A stretch of DNA of 64,000 bases from Atopostipes sp963558565 (GCA_963558565.1 CAUWGX010000008.1:4633-68632); one strand, 5' to 3'. Positions 8,270 through 18,259 are shown, counted from the first letter of the stretch. Numbers and translations: made by a program. Notes: a model not told the origin generated them from the letters alone.

Positions 8270-8284
8270 TGTAGAGCGCTTTCA
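8270..8284 (-). promoter_or_regulatory. Cre-like operator before allFG
   Basis: Read on the minus strand, TGAAAGCGCTCTACA has the left half and centre of a CcpA site (TGAAAGCGCT) with a one-base insertion in the right half. It sits some 26 bp upstream of the allFG start, between promoter and ribosome site, where CcpA could block elongation. Confidence 0.4.
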
Positions 8285-8407
8285 GTTTTAATTATATAGC
8301 CATATTTACTAAATTTATCCCTTCATTTATCCACTCTGTCTAAATATAGAGCAAATGTTACAATATAGTTGCTATTTTTATTAGCAATCCCCTAAAATGA
8401 ACTTGTA

Positions 8408-8436
8408 GAGCTGTTTTAAAATAGCTCCTCTATACT
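8408..8436 (+). promoter_or_regulatory. Palindrome and -10 upstream of the esterase gene
   Basis: GAGCTGTTTTAAAATAGCTC (8408-8427) is a 20-bp palindrome with one mismatched pair. It ends four bases before a TATACT -10 (8431-8436) and covers the -35 position, where no TTGACA-like hexamer exists. That suggests a regulated promoter for the gene at 8488. The regulator is unknown; PucR is one candidate. Confidence 0.45.
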
Positions 8437-8487
8437 GATTAAATGATTTACAACTTTTAAAAAATTCTATTAGAAAGATGATGGAGT

Positions 8488-9375
8488 ATGACTGTTTATA
8501 CTGAAGAAACGATAAATATTTTATCTTTTCAAAATATCGACTTACAAGCTACTTTTTATCGTCCAACGGAAGTAGAACTTGAAACAACGATTCTCTATTT
8601 CCACGGAGGCGGATTTGTCTTCGGTTCTCGCCAAGACTTACCCCAACAATATATTGAACTGTTAGCCTCCTCTGGTATCGGTATTCTTGCGATTGATTAT
8701 CCACTAGCACCCGAAACAAAATTAGCGACTATTCTCGAGACAACTTCTGAAATCATGGATTGGTTGGTCAACCACTTCCTTCCTGAATTCAATCAAGAAC
8801 GTTATTTTATGATGGGACGTTCAGCAGGAGCATTTTTAGCTTTAGCCAACGGCCTATATGCTAACCAATTAGACGTTCAACCTTTAGGGATTATTTCACT
8901 TTATGGTTACTTTAATTTAAATGATGCTTCCTTTTCCGTACCTAATCGTCACTATTTAAAATACCCGAAAGTAAATGAACGGACAGTCGCGGCACAAATT
9001 CAAAAAGAACCCATTGTAGAATCAGAGGATCAAAACCGTTACCTTCTCTATCTAGCAGCTAGACAAAAAGGGGACTGGTTAAATTTATTCCTCTCATCCT
9101 CCGATCAAAAACGAAAATTATCTCTTCGTAAAGAGGATTTAAAGCGTCTCCCTTCGTTATTTATTTCAGCCGCTACAGGGGACCCAGACATTCCTGTTCG
9201 TCAATCTCGTCAGTTAGCAAATTTCCATCCAGACGCTACGCTAAAGCTTTTCGAAGCAGACGAACACGATTTTGACCGCACTCATGAAGATACGATAGGA
9301 ATCGAACTTTACGAAAATATCGTTTCCTGGGTTTCAGAAAAGATTGCTGAAACAGAACCATCCCAAAATCCTTAA
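8488..9375 (+). CDS. Alpha/beta-hydrolase, HSL-type esterase
   Basis: The 295-residue protein has the oxyanion-hole motif HGGGF (H39-G42), the nucleophile elbow GRSAGA (S112) and, near the C-terminus, GDPDIPV and DEHDF, which supply the acid and histidine of the triad. It therefore hydrolyses an ester or similar bond, cytoplasmically (no signal peptide). It lies inside the allantoin island but divergent to allFG, and no hydrolase of this family is a known step of the pathway; a link is only positional. An ATG after GATGGAGT is used. Confidence 0.78.
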   Translation: MTVYTEETINILSFQNIDLQATFYRPTEVELETTILYFHGGGFVFGSRQDLPQQYIELLASSGIGILAIDYPLAPETKLATILETTSEIMDWLVNHFLPEFNQERYFMMGRSAGAFLALANGLYANQLDVQPLGIISLYGYFNLNDASFSVPNRHYLKYPKVNERTVAAQIQKEPIVESEDQNRYLLYLAARQKGDWLNLFLSSSDQKRKLSLRKEDLKRLPSLFISAATGDPDIPVRQSRQLANFHPDATLKLFEADEHDFDRTHEDTIGIELYENIVSWVSEKIAETEPSQNP

Positions 9376-9508
9376 AATCTAGATGGATTTTCCTAACCTG
9401 TCTTTTCGTCAAGCGAATACATCTCTATTCGCATTTATAGGTGTAGTCTACATGAAAAATATTTAATTGTCTGCTTTAAATGTTTCAAATCCTTAAAAAT
9501 ATTTAAAT

Positions 9509-9560
9509 AAAAAGTATCCTTTAAGAGATTTGTTGTTCTCTCTAAGAAGGATACTTTTTT
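9509..9560. terminator. Bidirectional terminator between esterase and allB
   Basis: AAAAAGTATCCTT pairs with AAGGATACTTTTTT, with an inner AGAGA/TCTCT pairing. The genes on both sides converge on it. A smaller hairpin (AGCGAAT/ATTCGCA) lies at about 9411-9438. Confidence 0.85.
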
Positions 9561-9573
9561 ATTTAGCTAAGTT

Positions 9574-10935
9574 TTATTTTTTAATGAATTTTCCAATATA
9601 GTCTTTAGAGACCCCTTCATCTTGTGCGTAGACGGTTTCTCCACGTAAGATCGTTTGGACGACTTGAGCGCCGATCTCTTGACCGATATATGGACTCATC
9701 TTATTACGATATTCTAAATCTTCCGCTTCTAAAGTATAAGGTTTGTCTGGTTGGATAAGAACAAAGTCTGCGTCATAACCGATACTAATATGTCCTTTTC
9801 CTTCTAACTCATACAATTCAGCGGGTTTACTTGCGATAATTTCAGCAAAACGTGTCAGAGACATCCCACGTTTTTGAACCCCTTCGTCAAATAAGATATC
9901 GACGTTATTTTGGAGTCCCGCAATTCCACCCCAGGCTTCAAATACATTATCTGTATCTTTTAAATCAGGTGTTGAAGGTGAGTGGTCAGAGGTTACAAAA
10001 TCAATATCGCCATTGATCACTTGTTCCCACAAGCCATCTTGTGCTTCTTGGTCACGGATTGGTGGTGAACATTTAACAACTGGACCAATTGCATCTAATT
10101 CATCGGTCGTAAAGTAGAGATAATGTGTACAAGTTTCAGCTGTCACATCGACTCCGCGGTCTCGTGCTTCTTTAATCACTTCAACCCCTCTTGGAGTGGC
10201 GACGTGACAAATATGAATTCGACAACCTGTTTCTTCTGCGAAAGTAATTGCCCGTTGAATGGGTTCAATTTCCGTAATTTCTGGACGACTATCCACGTAT
10301 GCTTGGAAGTCTTTTTCGCCATTTTCATAAGCAATATCACCTAAGCGATCAGTAATCGCAGCATTTTCCGCGTGAAGTGCTAATACTTTTCCTGTTTCCG
10401 CTATTTGACGCATGCCTTCGCGTAGGGAATAGTCATCAACGTTTTGGAAATCTCCTTCAATTGAACGGTCTCCCGCTGTCGCCATGAATGCTTTATAAGC
10501 AGCAACACCTTTTTCATCCAATTCCTGGATGCCGCCGTCTAGATTAAACGGCACTAAACCTCCAAAAGAAGCCACATCCGCTTGTAAATTCCCTTCGCCT
10601 GCTTGGTATTTAATGTCAATGGTTTCAGCGTCGACTGTTGCAGGTACTTGGTTAAGTGGCATTTCCATAAAAGAAGTTACGCCACCTTTGGCAGCCGCTG
10701 CTGTTCCTGTAACATAACCTTCCCATTCATCTCGGTAACCGCCACCTGGATCCGTAATGTGAACATGGGCGTCCACCATTCCTGGGCTGACGATTAATCC
10801 TTCCGCATCGATTTCCTTTTCTCCTTCTAAATCAGCACCAATTGCAACAATTTTTTCATCCTTTACAGCTACATCGGTTTTTACTGCTCCGGTGTCTAAG
10901 ATAACTAAACCATTCTTTATGACTAAATCGTTCAT
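9574..10935 (-). CDS. allB: Allantoinase
   Basis: The 453-residue amidohydrolase opens the hydantoin ring of allantoin to give allantoate. Metal-binding features are all present: DAHVH (H57, H59), the carbamylated lysine in AAYKAFM (K148), LHAEN, ICHVATP and the catalytic aspartate in TSDHSPS. Length and motifs match allantoinase (AllB/PucH) rather than dihydropyrimidinase. It is the last gene of the minus-strand run allC, MFS, NCS1 permease, allB, with 69 bp to the permease gene. The ATG follows AAAGGG. Confidence 0.93.
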   Translation of the reverse strand: MNDLVIKNGLVILDTGAVKTDVAVKDEKIVAIGADLEGEKEIDAEGLIVSPGMVDAHVHITDPGGGYRDEWEGYVTGTAAAAKGGVTSFMEMPLNQVPATVDAETIDIKYQAGEGNLQADVASFGGLVPFNLDGGIQELDEKGVAAYKAFMATAGDRSIEGDFQNVDDYSLREGMRQIAETGKVLALHAENAAITDRLGDIAYENGEKDFQAYVDSRPEITEIEPIQRAITFAEETGCRIHICHVATPRGVEVIKEARDRGVDVTAETCTHYLYFTTDELDAIGPVVKCSPPIRDQEAQDGLWEQVINGDIDFVTSDHSPSTPDLKDTDNVFEAWGGIAGLQNNVDILFDEGVQKRGMSLTRFAEIIASKPAELYELEGKGHISIGYDADFVLIQPDKPYTLEAEDLEYRNKMSPYIGQEIGAQVVQTILRGETVYAQDEGVSKDYIGKFIKK

Positions 10936-11004
10936 TTTTTTCGCCCTTTCTATTGCTATATTTTTTTAAATCATTTAATACCGATCTCTTACTCTATTTT
11001 ATAC

Positions 11005-12510
11005 CTATTCCGCATCGGTTTCATCTTCTAGAGTGATTCCTGTAATATATTCTTTCGGGAAAAACTTCACTAAGAATAAATAAATGACGACAGCGATTAC
11101 AAATCCAGCAATCCAAGAGATATCCGAAACAACACTTAAACTAGGAATAAATTGTCCGGCAAGTACAATAAACAGACCACCTAGCGTTGCTATATAAGCG
11201 TGTCCATTGATACCATAATATTTACTCTCTCGTCCTTCTTCACTGTCTTCATCCATATATAACTCGTCTAAATTAATATATCGCTTCTTCACAAAATAAT
11301 AATGAGCAATCATTACACCACCAACTGGTCCTAAAAGCGCACCAATTAGGTTTAGGAAAGTAATAATCGCACCACCTTCACCCATAAATTTCCAAGGTAA
11401 AATGAAAATACTAATGATTCCAGCGAGTAAAACGCCTCGTTGGTAATTGATTTTTTTCGGAAAGAGAGCGCTTAACTGATAAGCCGCCGGAATGATGTTA
11501 CCGGTCGCATTCGTCGATATTGTCGTTGATAAAAAGACAAGGGTTGAAATAATGATGGCTGGTAATGAATCCCACTTATTAATAATATCTAAAACATCAT
11601 TTTCTTGTCCATTAAAATGGAGGGAACCTCCAATTAAAATCACAACACTCATAAAAGCAAATACTAAATAACCAACCGCTAAACCACTAATTTGTCCTTT
11701 GGTTTGATCTTCATTCGATTTTGCATTTTGCGTAAAGTCGGATACGCTTACACCTGGAGCTGCCCAAACAGCTAAAACAGATGATATGACGATTAACATC
11801 GCAAATAGTGTATTATAATTCGTGTCCACATTTAACGAATAAGTCATAATATTTTGTAAGCCACCGCCTACTCGAATCGCCCAAATACTCATCGCTCCAA
11901 ATACAATATAAATAATCGGAGTCAAAATACCTGTGAATCGATTAAGCGTCTCTCCTCCACCAAAACCAATCGCTATATTCATTAACCAGAATACTAAGAA
12001 GGTAATCAGACCTGGGATGGTGATACCTAATATCTCCATCCCATTTCCGATTTCCAAAAATCCTGGCCATATCTTACCAATTAGAATTAATAGCGCAGCG
12101 GATCCTGTGTAAGTCTGCAAACTAAACCATGCAATGGCTGCGATTACTCCACGTAAGAATCCTGGCAGTTTTGCTCCAATGTTTCCATATGTTGAACGTA
12201 AATGCATAGAAAATGGAATACCATAAGAAGCTCCTGCACGTCCATTGTAACTCATAAAAAGAGCCACAATTAATCCACTAATAGCAATTGCAAGCATGAC
12301 TTGGAAAGGGGATAATCCAAGAAGTAGAAAGCCTCCAACTGCTGCATAATTCGGGATGTTATGAATAGAGCCCATCCAAAGTGTAAAGAAATTTCTTGTA
12401 CTTGTATTTCGTTTTTCTTTTGGCTTTGGAAGAACATCTTCGTTTTCATAACCACGTTCCCTAAACTCTTCAATTTCTTCATGTGTAACAGATATAGCCT
12501 CTTTTTTCAC
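11005..12510 (-). CDS. pucI: NCS1-family allantoin permease
   Basis: A 501-residue, roughly 12-helix transporter of the nucleobase:cation symporter-1 family. The N-terminal FTLWMGSIHNIPNYAAVGGF and YNGRAGASYGIPF stretches are characteristic. With allantoin genes on both sides, allantoin is the likely substrate, as for PucI and YbbW/AllP. It starts 17 bp after the MFS gene ends, so the two are probably co-transcribed. Confidence 0.85.
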   Translation of the reverse strand: MKKEAISVTHEEIEEFRERGYENEDVLPKPKEKRNTSTRNFFTLWMGSIHNIPNYAAVGGFLLLGLSPFQVMLAIAISGLIVALFMSYNGRAGASYGIPFSMHLRSTYGNIGAKLPGFLRGVIAAIAWFSLQTYTGSAALLILIGKIWPGFLEIGNGMEILGITIPGLITFLVFWLMNIAIGFGGGETLNRFTGILTPIIYIVFGAMSIWAIRVGGGLQNIMTYSLNVDTNYNTLFAMLIVISSVLAVWAAPGVSVSDFTQNAKSNEDQTKGQISGLAVGYLVFAFMSVVILIGGSLHFNGQENDVLDIINKWDSLPAIIISTLVFLSTTISTNATGNIIPAAYQLSALFPKKINYQRGVLLAGIISIFILPWKFMGEGGAIITFLNLIGALLGPVGGVMIAHYYFVKKRYINLDELYMDEDSEEGRESKYYGINGHAYIATLGGLFIVLAGQFIPSLSVVSDISWIAGFVIAVVIYLFLVKFFPKEYITGITLEDETDAE

Positions 12511-12526
12511 AAGAAGTCACCTCAAC

Positions 12527-13816
12527 TTAAGATTCTTTTGCTAACTGTCCAGCTTCTGTGTTTCTGTTTCCTAAATAGAAAACTATTGTACCTACAATCA
12601 AGAAGAAGGCACCTATATAAAAGCCCCATTCTCCTGAACCTGTTGTATCAATAATAAGTCCTGTTAATACTGGTGCTACCACTGATGATGCCATACCGAA
12701 AAAGTTGAAGATTCCTAATGTAGAAGCCACTTTTCCTTCATCGGCCATATCAGAAAGGTGTGAAATTAATACTGGATCCACGGCCATCTTTCCTAAGAAT
12801 CCATATAATAATAAAATGATGGATAGAGAAATTTCACCTGGAGCAAACATTGATAATGCAATTAAAACAAACGCTGCTAAAGAAAGCAGAACAATAATTT
12901 TTATTTTTGATACGCCTGGTTTGTCTGACTGACGTGAGAAATATAATGCACCTGGAATAGCGGTTACAGCAATCATTGATGTAATAAATCCAATCATTGT
13001 TCCTTCAATTCCACGTTCTGATGCTAAGAAATCAGGTAACCAAGTAACAATTAAATAATAAGCATAACAAGTTGTAAAATACAGAACATAAGCAGAAACT
13101 AAAGCTGGTCTAAACACACTACCTTTTGATTCTACAGCTTCTTGTGCTGCTTCGCTTGTTTCAACAGGTTCCTCTTCTTCTGTTTCTACTTCATGTGCGG
13201 TTTTTTCTTTCTCAGGATTAATTAACATGACCGCAAACCATACAATTAAAATAACAATGAGTACCGCAGAAATAATAGTCATTACTTGCCACGGCATACC
13301 TAAAGTTTTTACGACAAAAGATGAACCCGTCATCCCTAAGATCATACCTACTGCTGATCCTGAGTTAACAATCGCTGTTCCTACACCTTTTTTATCTTCA
13401 GGAACATGTTCCGTTGTCATAGAAAATGCTGCTCCATAGTACGAGCCACATCCAATCCCAGCAAGGACAGATCCGACATAAATCATCGTAAGGTTACTGG
13501 CAAACCCGATCGAAGCAACCCCTAATGCAAAAACAATAAATCCAGGGATTAAAACTTTCTTTTGCCCCAACTTATCCACTAAAATACCTGAGGGAATTTG
13601 TAACGCTGTATATCCAAAGAAATACATTGACGCAATAGTCCCCATCGCTGTATTCGACTGCGGGCCAATCGTTTGCTGAATTTCACCATAAACAGGTGAT
13701 AACATCGATCGGTAAATCCAAATAACGACCCATCCGAGGAAGAAAGTAAAAACAATCCGCTTCCAATAATCCGGTGGGTAAATACTTTTTTGTTTTGTTT
13801 CAGTCATTCTAATCAT
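12527..13816 (-). CDS. Major facilitator superfamily transporter
   Basis: The 429-residue protein has about 12 membrane helices in two halves separated by an acidic loop (residues about 200-225, rich in Glu). The loop after helix 2, GILVDKLGQKKVLIPG, is the MFS signature. The operon position between the NCS1 permease and allC suggests a pathway metabolite: uptake of another ureide, or export of oxamate, which this pathway leaves as waste. The sequence does not decide. Start codons at 13816 and at the fourth codon (13807) both lie near AGGAG. Confidence 0.78.
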   Translation of the reverse strand: MIRMTETKQKSIYPPDYWKRIVFTFFLGWVVIWIYRSMLSPVYGEIQQTIGPQSNTAMGTIASMYFFGYTALQIPSGILVDKLGQKKVLIPGFIVFALGVASIGFASNLTMIYVGSVLAGIGCGSYYGAAFSMTTEHVPEDKKGVGTAIVNSGSAVGMILGMTGSSFVVKTLGMPWQVMTIISAVLIVILIVWFAVMLINPEKEKTAHEVETEEEEPVETSEAAQEAVESKGSVFRPALVSAYVLYFTTCYAYYLIVTWLPDFLASERGIEGTMIGFITSMIAVTAIPGALYFSRQSDKPGVSKIKIIVLLSLAAFVLIALSMFAPGEISLSIILLLYGFLGKMAVDPVLISHLSDMADEGKVASTLGIFNFFGMASSVVAPVLTGLIIDTTGSGEWGFYIGAFFLIVGTIVFYLGNRNTEAGQLAKES

Positions 13817-13835
13817 CTACTCCTACTTCTTTAAA

Positions 13836-15059
13836 TTAATAAGCTAGTTTCTCCAAACTACTTTTTAGTGCTTCAATACCTTGTACAAGGTCTGGTGTTT
13901 CCGTATACTCTTCTGGGTTATGACTAATTCCTTTAATTGAAGGAACGAAAATCATACCGGTTGGCACATAATTTGCAAAGATTTGTGCATCGTGACCAGC
14001 GCCTGAGTGCATTACTTTATAATCAAGTTCTTTTTCTTTACAAACCTCTTCAATCGTATGAATAATTTTCTCATCCATTGGGGTTGGTGCTTCATCCATC
14101 CACTGATTAATATCGATTTCAATTCCCATATCTGAAGCAATTTGTTTCATGTCATTTTCTAGTTCTTCTGTAAATTCATTCAGTGCTGCTTGGTCCGTGT
14201 GACGACAGTCAATAGAGAAAGATACTTCTCCTGGGACAACGTTTACTGTATTTGGAATAGGATCTACACGTCCAAATGTCAAGACAAGTGGGTCTCCCTC
14301 AGCTTTTGCTTTATCAATTCCATTAACAATCATACGTGACATCGCTTCAACTGTATCTTTTCGATATTCCATTAAGGTTGTTCCAGCATGGTTTGCTTCA
14401 CCTTTAAGGACAACGTCATAACGTTTTTGTCCAGCAATCCCATTAACGACTCCTACTGCTTTATTTTCAGCCTCTAAGAAGTTTCCTTGTTCAATGTGCA
14501 ATTCAATAAAAGCGTCCAAATCATTATGTTTTGGTCCATCTTCTAAGAAATCAAAACCAGCTTCACGCATCGCATCCACAAAACGAATGCCTTCTGTATC
14601 TGCAATTTCTTCCACTTCTTCGCGTTTTGCTAAACCGAAAATGTTTTTCGAACCCCAGAAAGCGTAAGGGAAACGTGAACCTTCTTCTTCAGCCATTGAA
14701 ATAACTTGTAAGGATTTTTTAGGTCTTCCTTTTGTTTCAATCAAGTTTTTAACAGCTAAATAACCACCCATCACTCCAAGCTGGCCATCAAATCGGCCAC
14801 CTTCTACTACCGTATCAATGTGGGAACCGGTTGCAATAATTTTTTCAGGTTCTTCTGTTCCTTCGATCGTTGCAAATAAGTTACCTACCGCATCAAACTC
14901 AACTTTCATGCCCAATTCTTCAAATTTCTCTTTTAAAGAATTTTGAGCTTCAATCCATTGTGCACTATATAATAATCGAGTAACTCCTGGCCCTTCTACA
15001 GAAATATTAGAAAGCCAATCGATGACCTCATCGACTTCTTGTGGTTTTATATCTACCAT
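13836..15059 (-). CDS. allC: Allantoate amidohydrolase
   Basis: The 407-residue M20-family enzyme hydrolyses allantoate to ureidoglycine, ammonia and CO2. Binuclear-metal residues are recognisable: ATGSHIDTV (H80), GGRFDGQLGV (D91), AEEEGSRFP (around E125) and ELHIEQG near residue 190. FWGSKN and AGHDAQ are also typical of the AllC/ureidoglycolate amidohydrolase group. It is the first gene of the operon that continues to the MFS and NCS1 transporters and allB. A plain N-carbamoyl-amino-acid hydrolase is the alternative, made unlikely by context. Confidence 0.9.
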   Translation of the reverse strand: MVDIKPQEVDEVIDWLSNISVEGPGVTRLLYSAQWIEAQNSLKEKFEELGMKVEFDAVGNLFATIEGTEEPEKIIATGSHIDTVVEGGRFDGQLGVMGGYLAVKNLIETKGRPKKSLQVISMAEEEGSRFPYAFWGSKNIFGLAKREEVEEIADTEGIRFVDAMREAGFDFLEDGPKHNDLDAFIELHIEQGNFLEAENKAVGVVNGIAGQKRYDVVLKGEANHAGTTLMEYRKDTVEAMSRMIVNGIDKAKAEGDPLVLTFGRVDPIPNTVNVVPGEVSFSIDCRHTDQAALNEFTEELENDMKQIASDMGIEIDINQWMDEAPTPMDEKIIHTIEEVCKEKELDYKVMHSGAGHDAQIFANYVPTGMIFVPSIKGISHNPEEYTETPDLVQGIEALKSSLEKLAY

Positions 15060-15118
15060 ATTTCTTTTTCCTCCTTATATTTTTACGCTGTTTTAAATTT
15101 TTACCATCTATACTTTAG

Positions 15119-15133
15119 TGTAAAACGTTTCCA
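15119..15133 (-). promoter_or_regulatory. Cre-like sequence in the allC promoter region
   Basis: TGGAAACGTTTTACA on the minus strand has the AAACGTTT centre of a CcpA site and imperfect ends. It lies about 60 bp upstream of the allC start, just before a weak -10 (TATAGA). Catabolite control is a guess. The remaining intergenic space (15134-15400) is AT-rich and shows no gene. Confidence 0.35.
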
Positions 15134-15403
15134 GTATCATTGTTCGTTTTTACTATTTTTTTACCTTTTTTGTTCAAAACGGATAGTTCTTATAAAATGG
15201 TTAGGAGCATGTGCCAATTCAAACAATCATCGCAAACTAAAAACGACTTTGTTCACACGACTTTATAAGGTTATTGTATGCAAATTCAACAAAATCACAA
15301 ACAATACCCCTCAGCATGACACAATAGTTGGTAAAACACTCAAAGTATTTTATAAAAATAGATCTAAATGCCTTACAATAAGTTATATAAAAGGATCTAA
15401 GCT

Positions 15404-15432
15404 TTTACGAACAGCCTCCTTTATTGTATAAT
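15404..15432 (+). promoter_or_regulatory. Promoter of pucR
   Basis: TTTACG (15404-15409) and TATAAT (15427-15432) are spaced by 17 bp, about 50 bp upstream of the pucR start, whose ribosome site is AGGAG at 15474-15478. Confidence 0.7.
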
Positions 15433-15483
15433 AATGATTGGAATAAATTGACTGAACGACTCGAAATAGTATAGGAGCTTATT

Positions 15484-17118
15484 ATGATTTCATTAAAAAC
15501 TTTATTAAAAACTCCCCGATTTTCTGATTTACACTTACTCACTAATCCCAAAATGTTAAATGATCAAATTATGGAAAGTGTTGAAATTACTGAAACCCCA
15601 GACGTTGAAAAGTATATTCCTAAAAACGTATTGATTTTATCCACCGGTATGGTCTTTAAAGATAACCAGCAAGATTTTATTCCTTTCATTGACTCTTTAG
15701 TTCGTGCAGAAGCGATTGGCTTAGGCATTAAAGTCGGTCGTTTTTTAAACCAAATCGATGAAGAAGTGATTGCATATGCAAATAAGGTTAATTTTCCTTT
15801 ATTAGTGATTCCTGACCATTTTCCTCTAGGATCGCTTTTACACCAAATTATGAATCTTATTTTAGAAACGGAACGCGAAGAAATTGACTTTGCTTTAGAT
15901 ATCCAAAAACGGTTTTCAGATTTACTCGTACAGGATGCTTCAAATAGTCTATTAGTGGGTGATCTCAGTCGTATGATTAAAACGCCCATTATTTTATTAG
16001 ATCCTTTCCATCAAATCATTTCGCATTCGCAACATTTTAAAAACCATAAAGACAAGGCTGAGTATTATGTTGATTCTGTGTTTGAAGAACGAAAAAAGAC
16101 CCAACGAAACCACGGTTCTTTTATTGTTAAAGAACCTGATGGAAGTAAGACGCATTTATCGCTCATAAAAATTCAAGTGCATACTTACTTTCCACATTAT
16201 TTAATTATTGTCGATCCAGAACAAGTCCCTTTTCCAACCTCCGTGTTTGCGATTGAACAAGCTGCTTTAGTCTTTCAATTTAATTTGTACAAAAATCAAA
16301 AAGTTGATGAATCTTTATATGCCAATGAAGCGCATTTCTTTAACGATCTCATTGACAGTCAGGTTAATAATACGCTTGAGGGAGCCAATTGGTTTAAAGT
16401 GAGTCGTAATTATGGGTACATTCAAACTGATTATTATCGCGTGGTTCATATTCATAGCAAAGACATGCTCGATGAAAAAAATAACGCCTACACGTTAAAA
16501 GCAAATGAAAAACTTTTTCTCTCATATCGCTGGCTCAGAAAAAATCTCCAGCATTACTTTGAAAACGCAATTGTGGTTTGGCGCGCAGAAGATCGCGAAA
16601 TTGTCTTAATTTTACAAGCAGAGGATACAGAGCTTTCAGAAAAATTATTAGAGATTGGTCAAAAAATTGATGGACTCATTAATAATCAACTGACGTTTAG
16701 TGTCGGTTATCCTGTCTCAAAATGGGATCAGATCGAGCAATCCTATACACAAGCAAAGCTCGCCCATAATGAGCGACAAAACGAAGATAACGCAGAGCCC
16801 GTTATTTTTTATCGGGACAAAGGAGCCGATCAGCTCTTCAATGATCTAGACCATAATGAGATTGTTTATTTTTGTAAAAGTGTTTTGAAAGAGCTCGCTT
16901 ACCCTGAAGAAGATGCTTTGATTGATTTACGCATTACCTTAGACACTTATCTTAAAAACCAAAGTGAAATTACACAGACCGCCAATGACTTATTTATTCA
17001 TCGAAATACAGTAAAATACCGTATTAATCGTTGTGAGGAAATTCTAGGGGTAAAAGTAGATGCCCCGGATGATTCTTTAAATATTCGCTTAGCCTTACAA
17101 TTAAGTAAAGACAATTAA
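15484..17118 (+). CDS. pucR: PucR-family transcriptional regulator of purine catabolism
   Basis: The 544-residue protein has an N-terminal PucR domain (residues about 1-125), a central region of the CdaR/GGDEF-like type and a C-terminal helix-turn-helix with the family signature LFIHRNTVKYRINRCEEILG near residue 510. In Bacillus PucR activates allantoin and purine-degradation genes, with allantoin-pathway compounds as effectors. Here it lies divergent from allC and convergent with allD, in the middle of the island, so it is the likely regulator of the surrounding operons. Confidence 0.88.
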   Translation: MISLKTLLKTPRFSDLHLLTNPKMLNDQIMESVEITETPDVEKYIPKNVLILSTGMVFKDNQQDFIPFIDSLVRAEAIGLGIKVGRFLNQIDEEVIAYANKVNFPLLVIPDHFPLGSLLHQIMNLILETEREEIDFALDIQKRFSDLLVQDASNSLLVGDLSRMIKTPIILLDPFHQIISHSQHFKNHKDKAEYYVDSVFEERKKTQRNHGSFIVKEPDGSKTHLSLIKIQVHTYFPHYLIIVDPEQVPFPTSVFAIEQAALVFQFNLYKNQKVDESLYANEAHFFNDLIDSQVNNTLEGANWFKVSRNYGYIQTDYYRVVHIHSKDMLDEKNNAYTLKANEKLFLSYRWLRKNLQHYFENAIVVWRAEDREIVLILQAEDTELSEKLLEIGQKIDGLINNQLTFSVGYPVSKWDQIEQSYTQAKLAHNERQNEDNAEPVIFYRDKGADQLFNDLDHNEIVYFCKSVLKELAYPEEDALIDLRITLDTYLKNQSEITQTANDLFIHRNTVKYRINRCEEILGVKVDAPDDSLNIRLALQLSKDN

Positions 17119-17119
17119 T

Positions 17120-17174
17120 AAAAAAAGACGCAGAAAATACTTCAGTACTTACTGAATATTTCTGCGTCTTTTTC
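17120..17174. terminator. Bidirectional terminator between pucR and allD
   Basis: AAAAAAGACGCAGAAA pairs with TTTCTGCGTCTTTTT, with an inner ATTCAGTA/TACTGAAT-type pairing. Both flanking genes end here. Confidence 0.88.
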
Positions 17175-17188
17175 ATTAACTTTTTATT

Positions 17189-18259
17189 TTAGTCGGCAAA
17201 GATTCCTTTGTTATCATATGAATTAATGTAAACTTCATCTGATTCGAGGTAATCCATGATTGATTTTGCGATCTCTACGCCTTCCTTGCGACTACGTTTC
17301 AAGGATAACGCACTTAATTCACCTGGATAATATACTTGATCAAAGTCTGGAGCAGCCGGTACAGCGTGCAATTCAGAAACCGTTCGATCTATATCTTTTT
17401 TGAATCCTTCTATGTCTCTGAAGCGAGCAGGATCAATGATAATGAAAGTATGTCCTAAGTTACGGTCTTCTGATAAATCATGATACATCGAAGTTACACT
17501 CTTACCGAATGGTAATCCTAGCAGAACACCGGCTAAAATATCGACCATCATCATTAAACCATAACCTTTTGGACCTGCGATAGGCACTAATCCAGCCACT
17601 TTATGAGGATCTGTTGTTGGAGCCCCTTGTTCATCCACTGCCCAAGTATCAGGAATATCTTCTCCTTTTGAGCGTGCATCTAAGATTTTACCCCAAGCTT
17701 GGACCGTTGTTGCCATATCAAAAATAACAGGCTCTCCTTCAGTTCTTGGAGCTGCAAAAGCAATAGGGTTCGTGCCGTAGTAAACATCTGCGCCTCCGAA
17801 TGGAACAACCATCGGGTCCGATTGTGTGACGGCAAAACCAAATAAATCTTGCTCAGCAATCTTTCTTAAATAGTAAGACAATGTGCCCGTATGTCCTACA
17901 CGAGAAACACCGACAACTGCGACACCATTTTCTTTTGCCATTTCAATTGCTGGATCTAAGGCTTTATTTGCTACAAAATGTCCTTGCCCATTATCTCCAT
18001 GGAAAATTCCTGTACTCGGTCCTGTTTTTTCAAAGGATAAGTCTGGGTCAGTGTTTATACCACCTTTGCTAATTCTTTCAGCATAATACTCTACCCGGAC
18101 CGCTCCATGAGAATGAACACCAATCATATCTGCATAGACTAAATGATTTGTGGTCTCTTCCGCCTGTTCATCCGGGAGACCCGCTAACACTAATTTGTCT
18201 TTGATGAGTTTATGCAAACGTTCGGGTGTTAAATTTACTTGTTTATCTTCATCAGCCAT
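17189..18259 (-). CDS. allD: Ureidoglycolate dehydrogenase
   Basis: The 356-residue NAD-dependent enzyme of the malate/L-lactate dehydrogenase type-2 family oxidises ureidoglycolate to oxalurate. Family features are DMIGVHSHGA near residue 50, VGVSRVGHTG around 120, and GTNPIAFAAP. Length matches E. coli AllD (about 349). It follows allE by 33 bp in the same operon. Close paralogues act on other 2-hydroxy acids; the placement beside allE and opposite pucR supports the ureidoglycolate assignment. Confidence 0.9.
   Translation of the reverse strand: MADEDKQVNLTPERLHKLIKDKLVLAGLPDEQAEETTNHLVYADMIGVHSHGAVRVEYYAERISKGGINTDPDLSFEKTGPSTGIFHGDNGQGHFVANKALDPAIEMAKENGVAVVGVSRVGHTGTLSYYLRKIAEQDLFGFAVTQSDPMVVPFGGADVYYGTNPIAFAAPRTEGEPVIFDMATTVQAWGKILDARSKGEDIPDTWAVDEQGAPTTDPHKVAGLVPIAGPKGYGLMMMVDILAGVLLGLPFGKSVTSMYHDLSEDRNLGHTFIIIDPARFRDIEGFKKDIDRTVSELHAVPAAPDFDQVYYPGELSALSLKRSRKEGVEIAKSIMDYLESDEVYINSYDNKGIFAD

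Noticed and set aside
15039..15431. Plus-strand frame of 130 codons in the allC-pucR gap
   Set aside because: It overlaps the allC start and both promoters, lacks a ribosome site, and its product (Phe/Tyr/Lys-rich) resembles translated AT-rich non-coding DNA.
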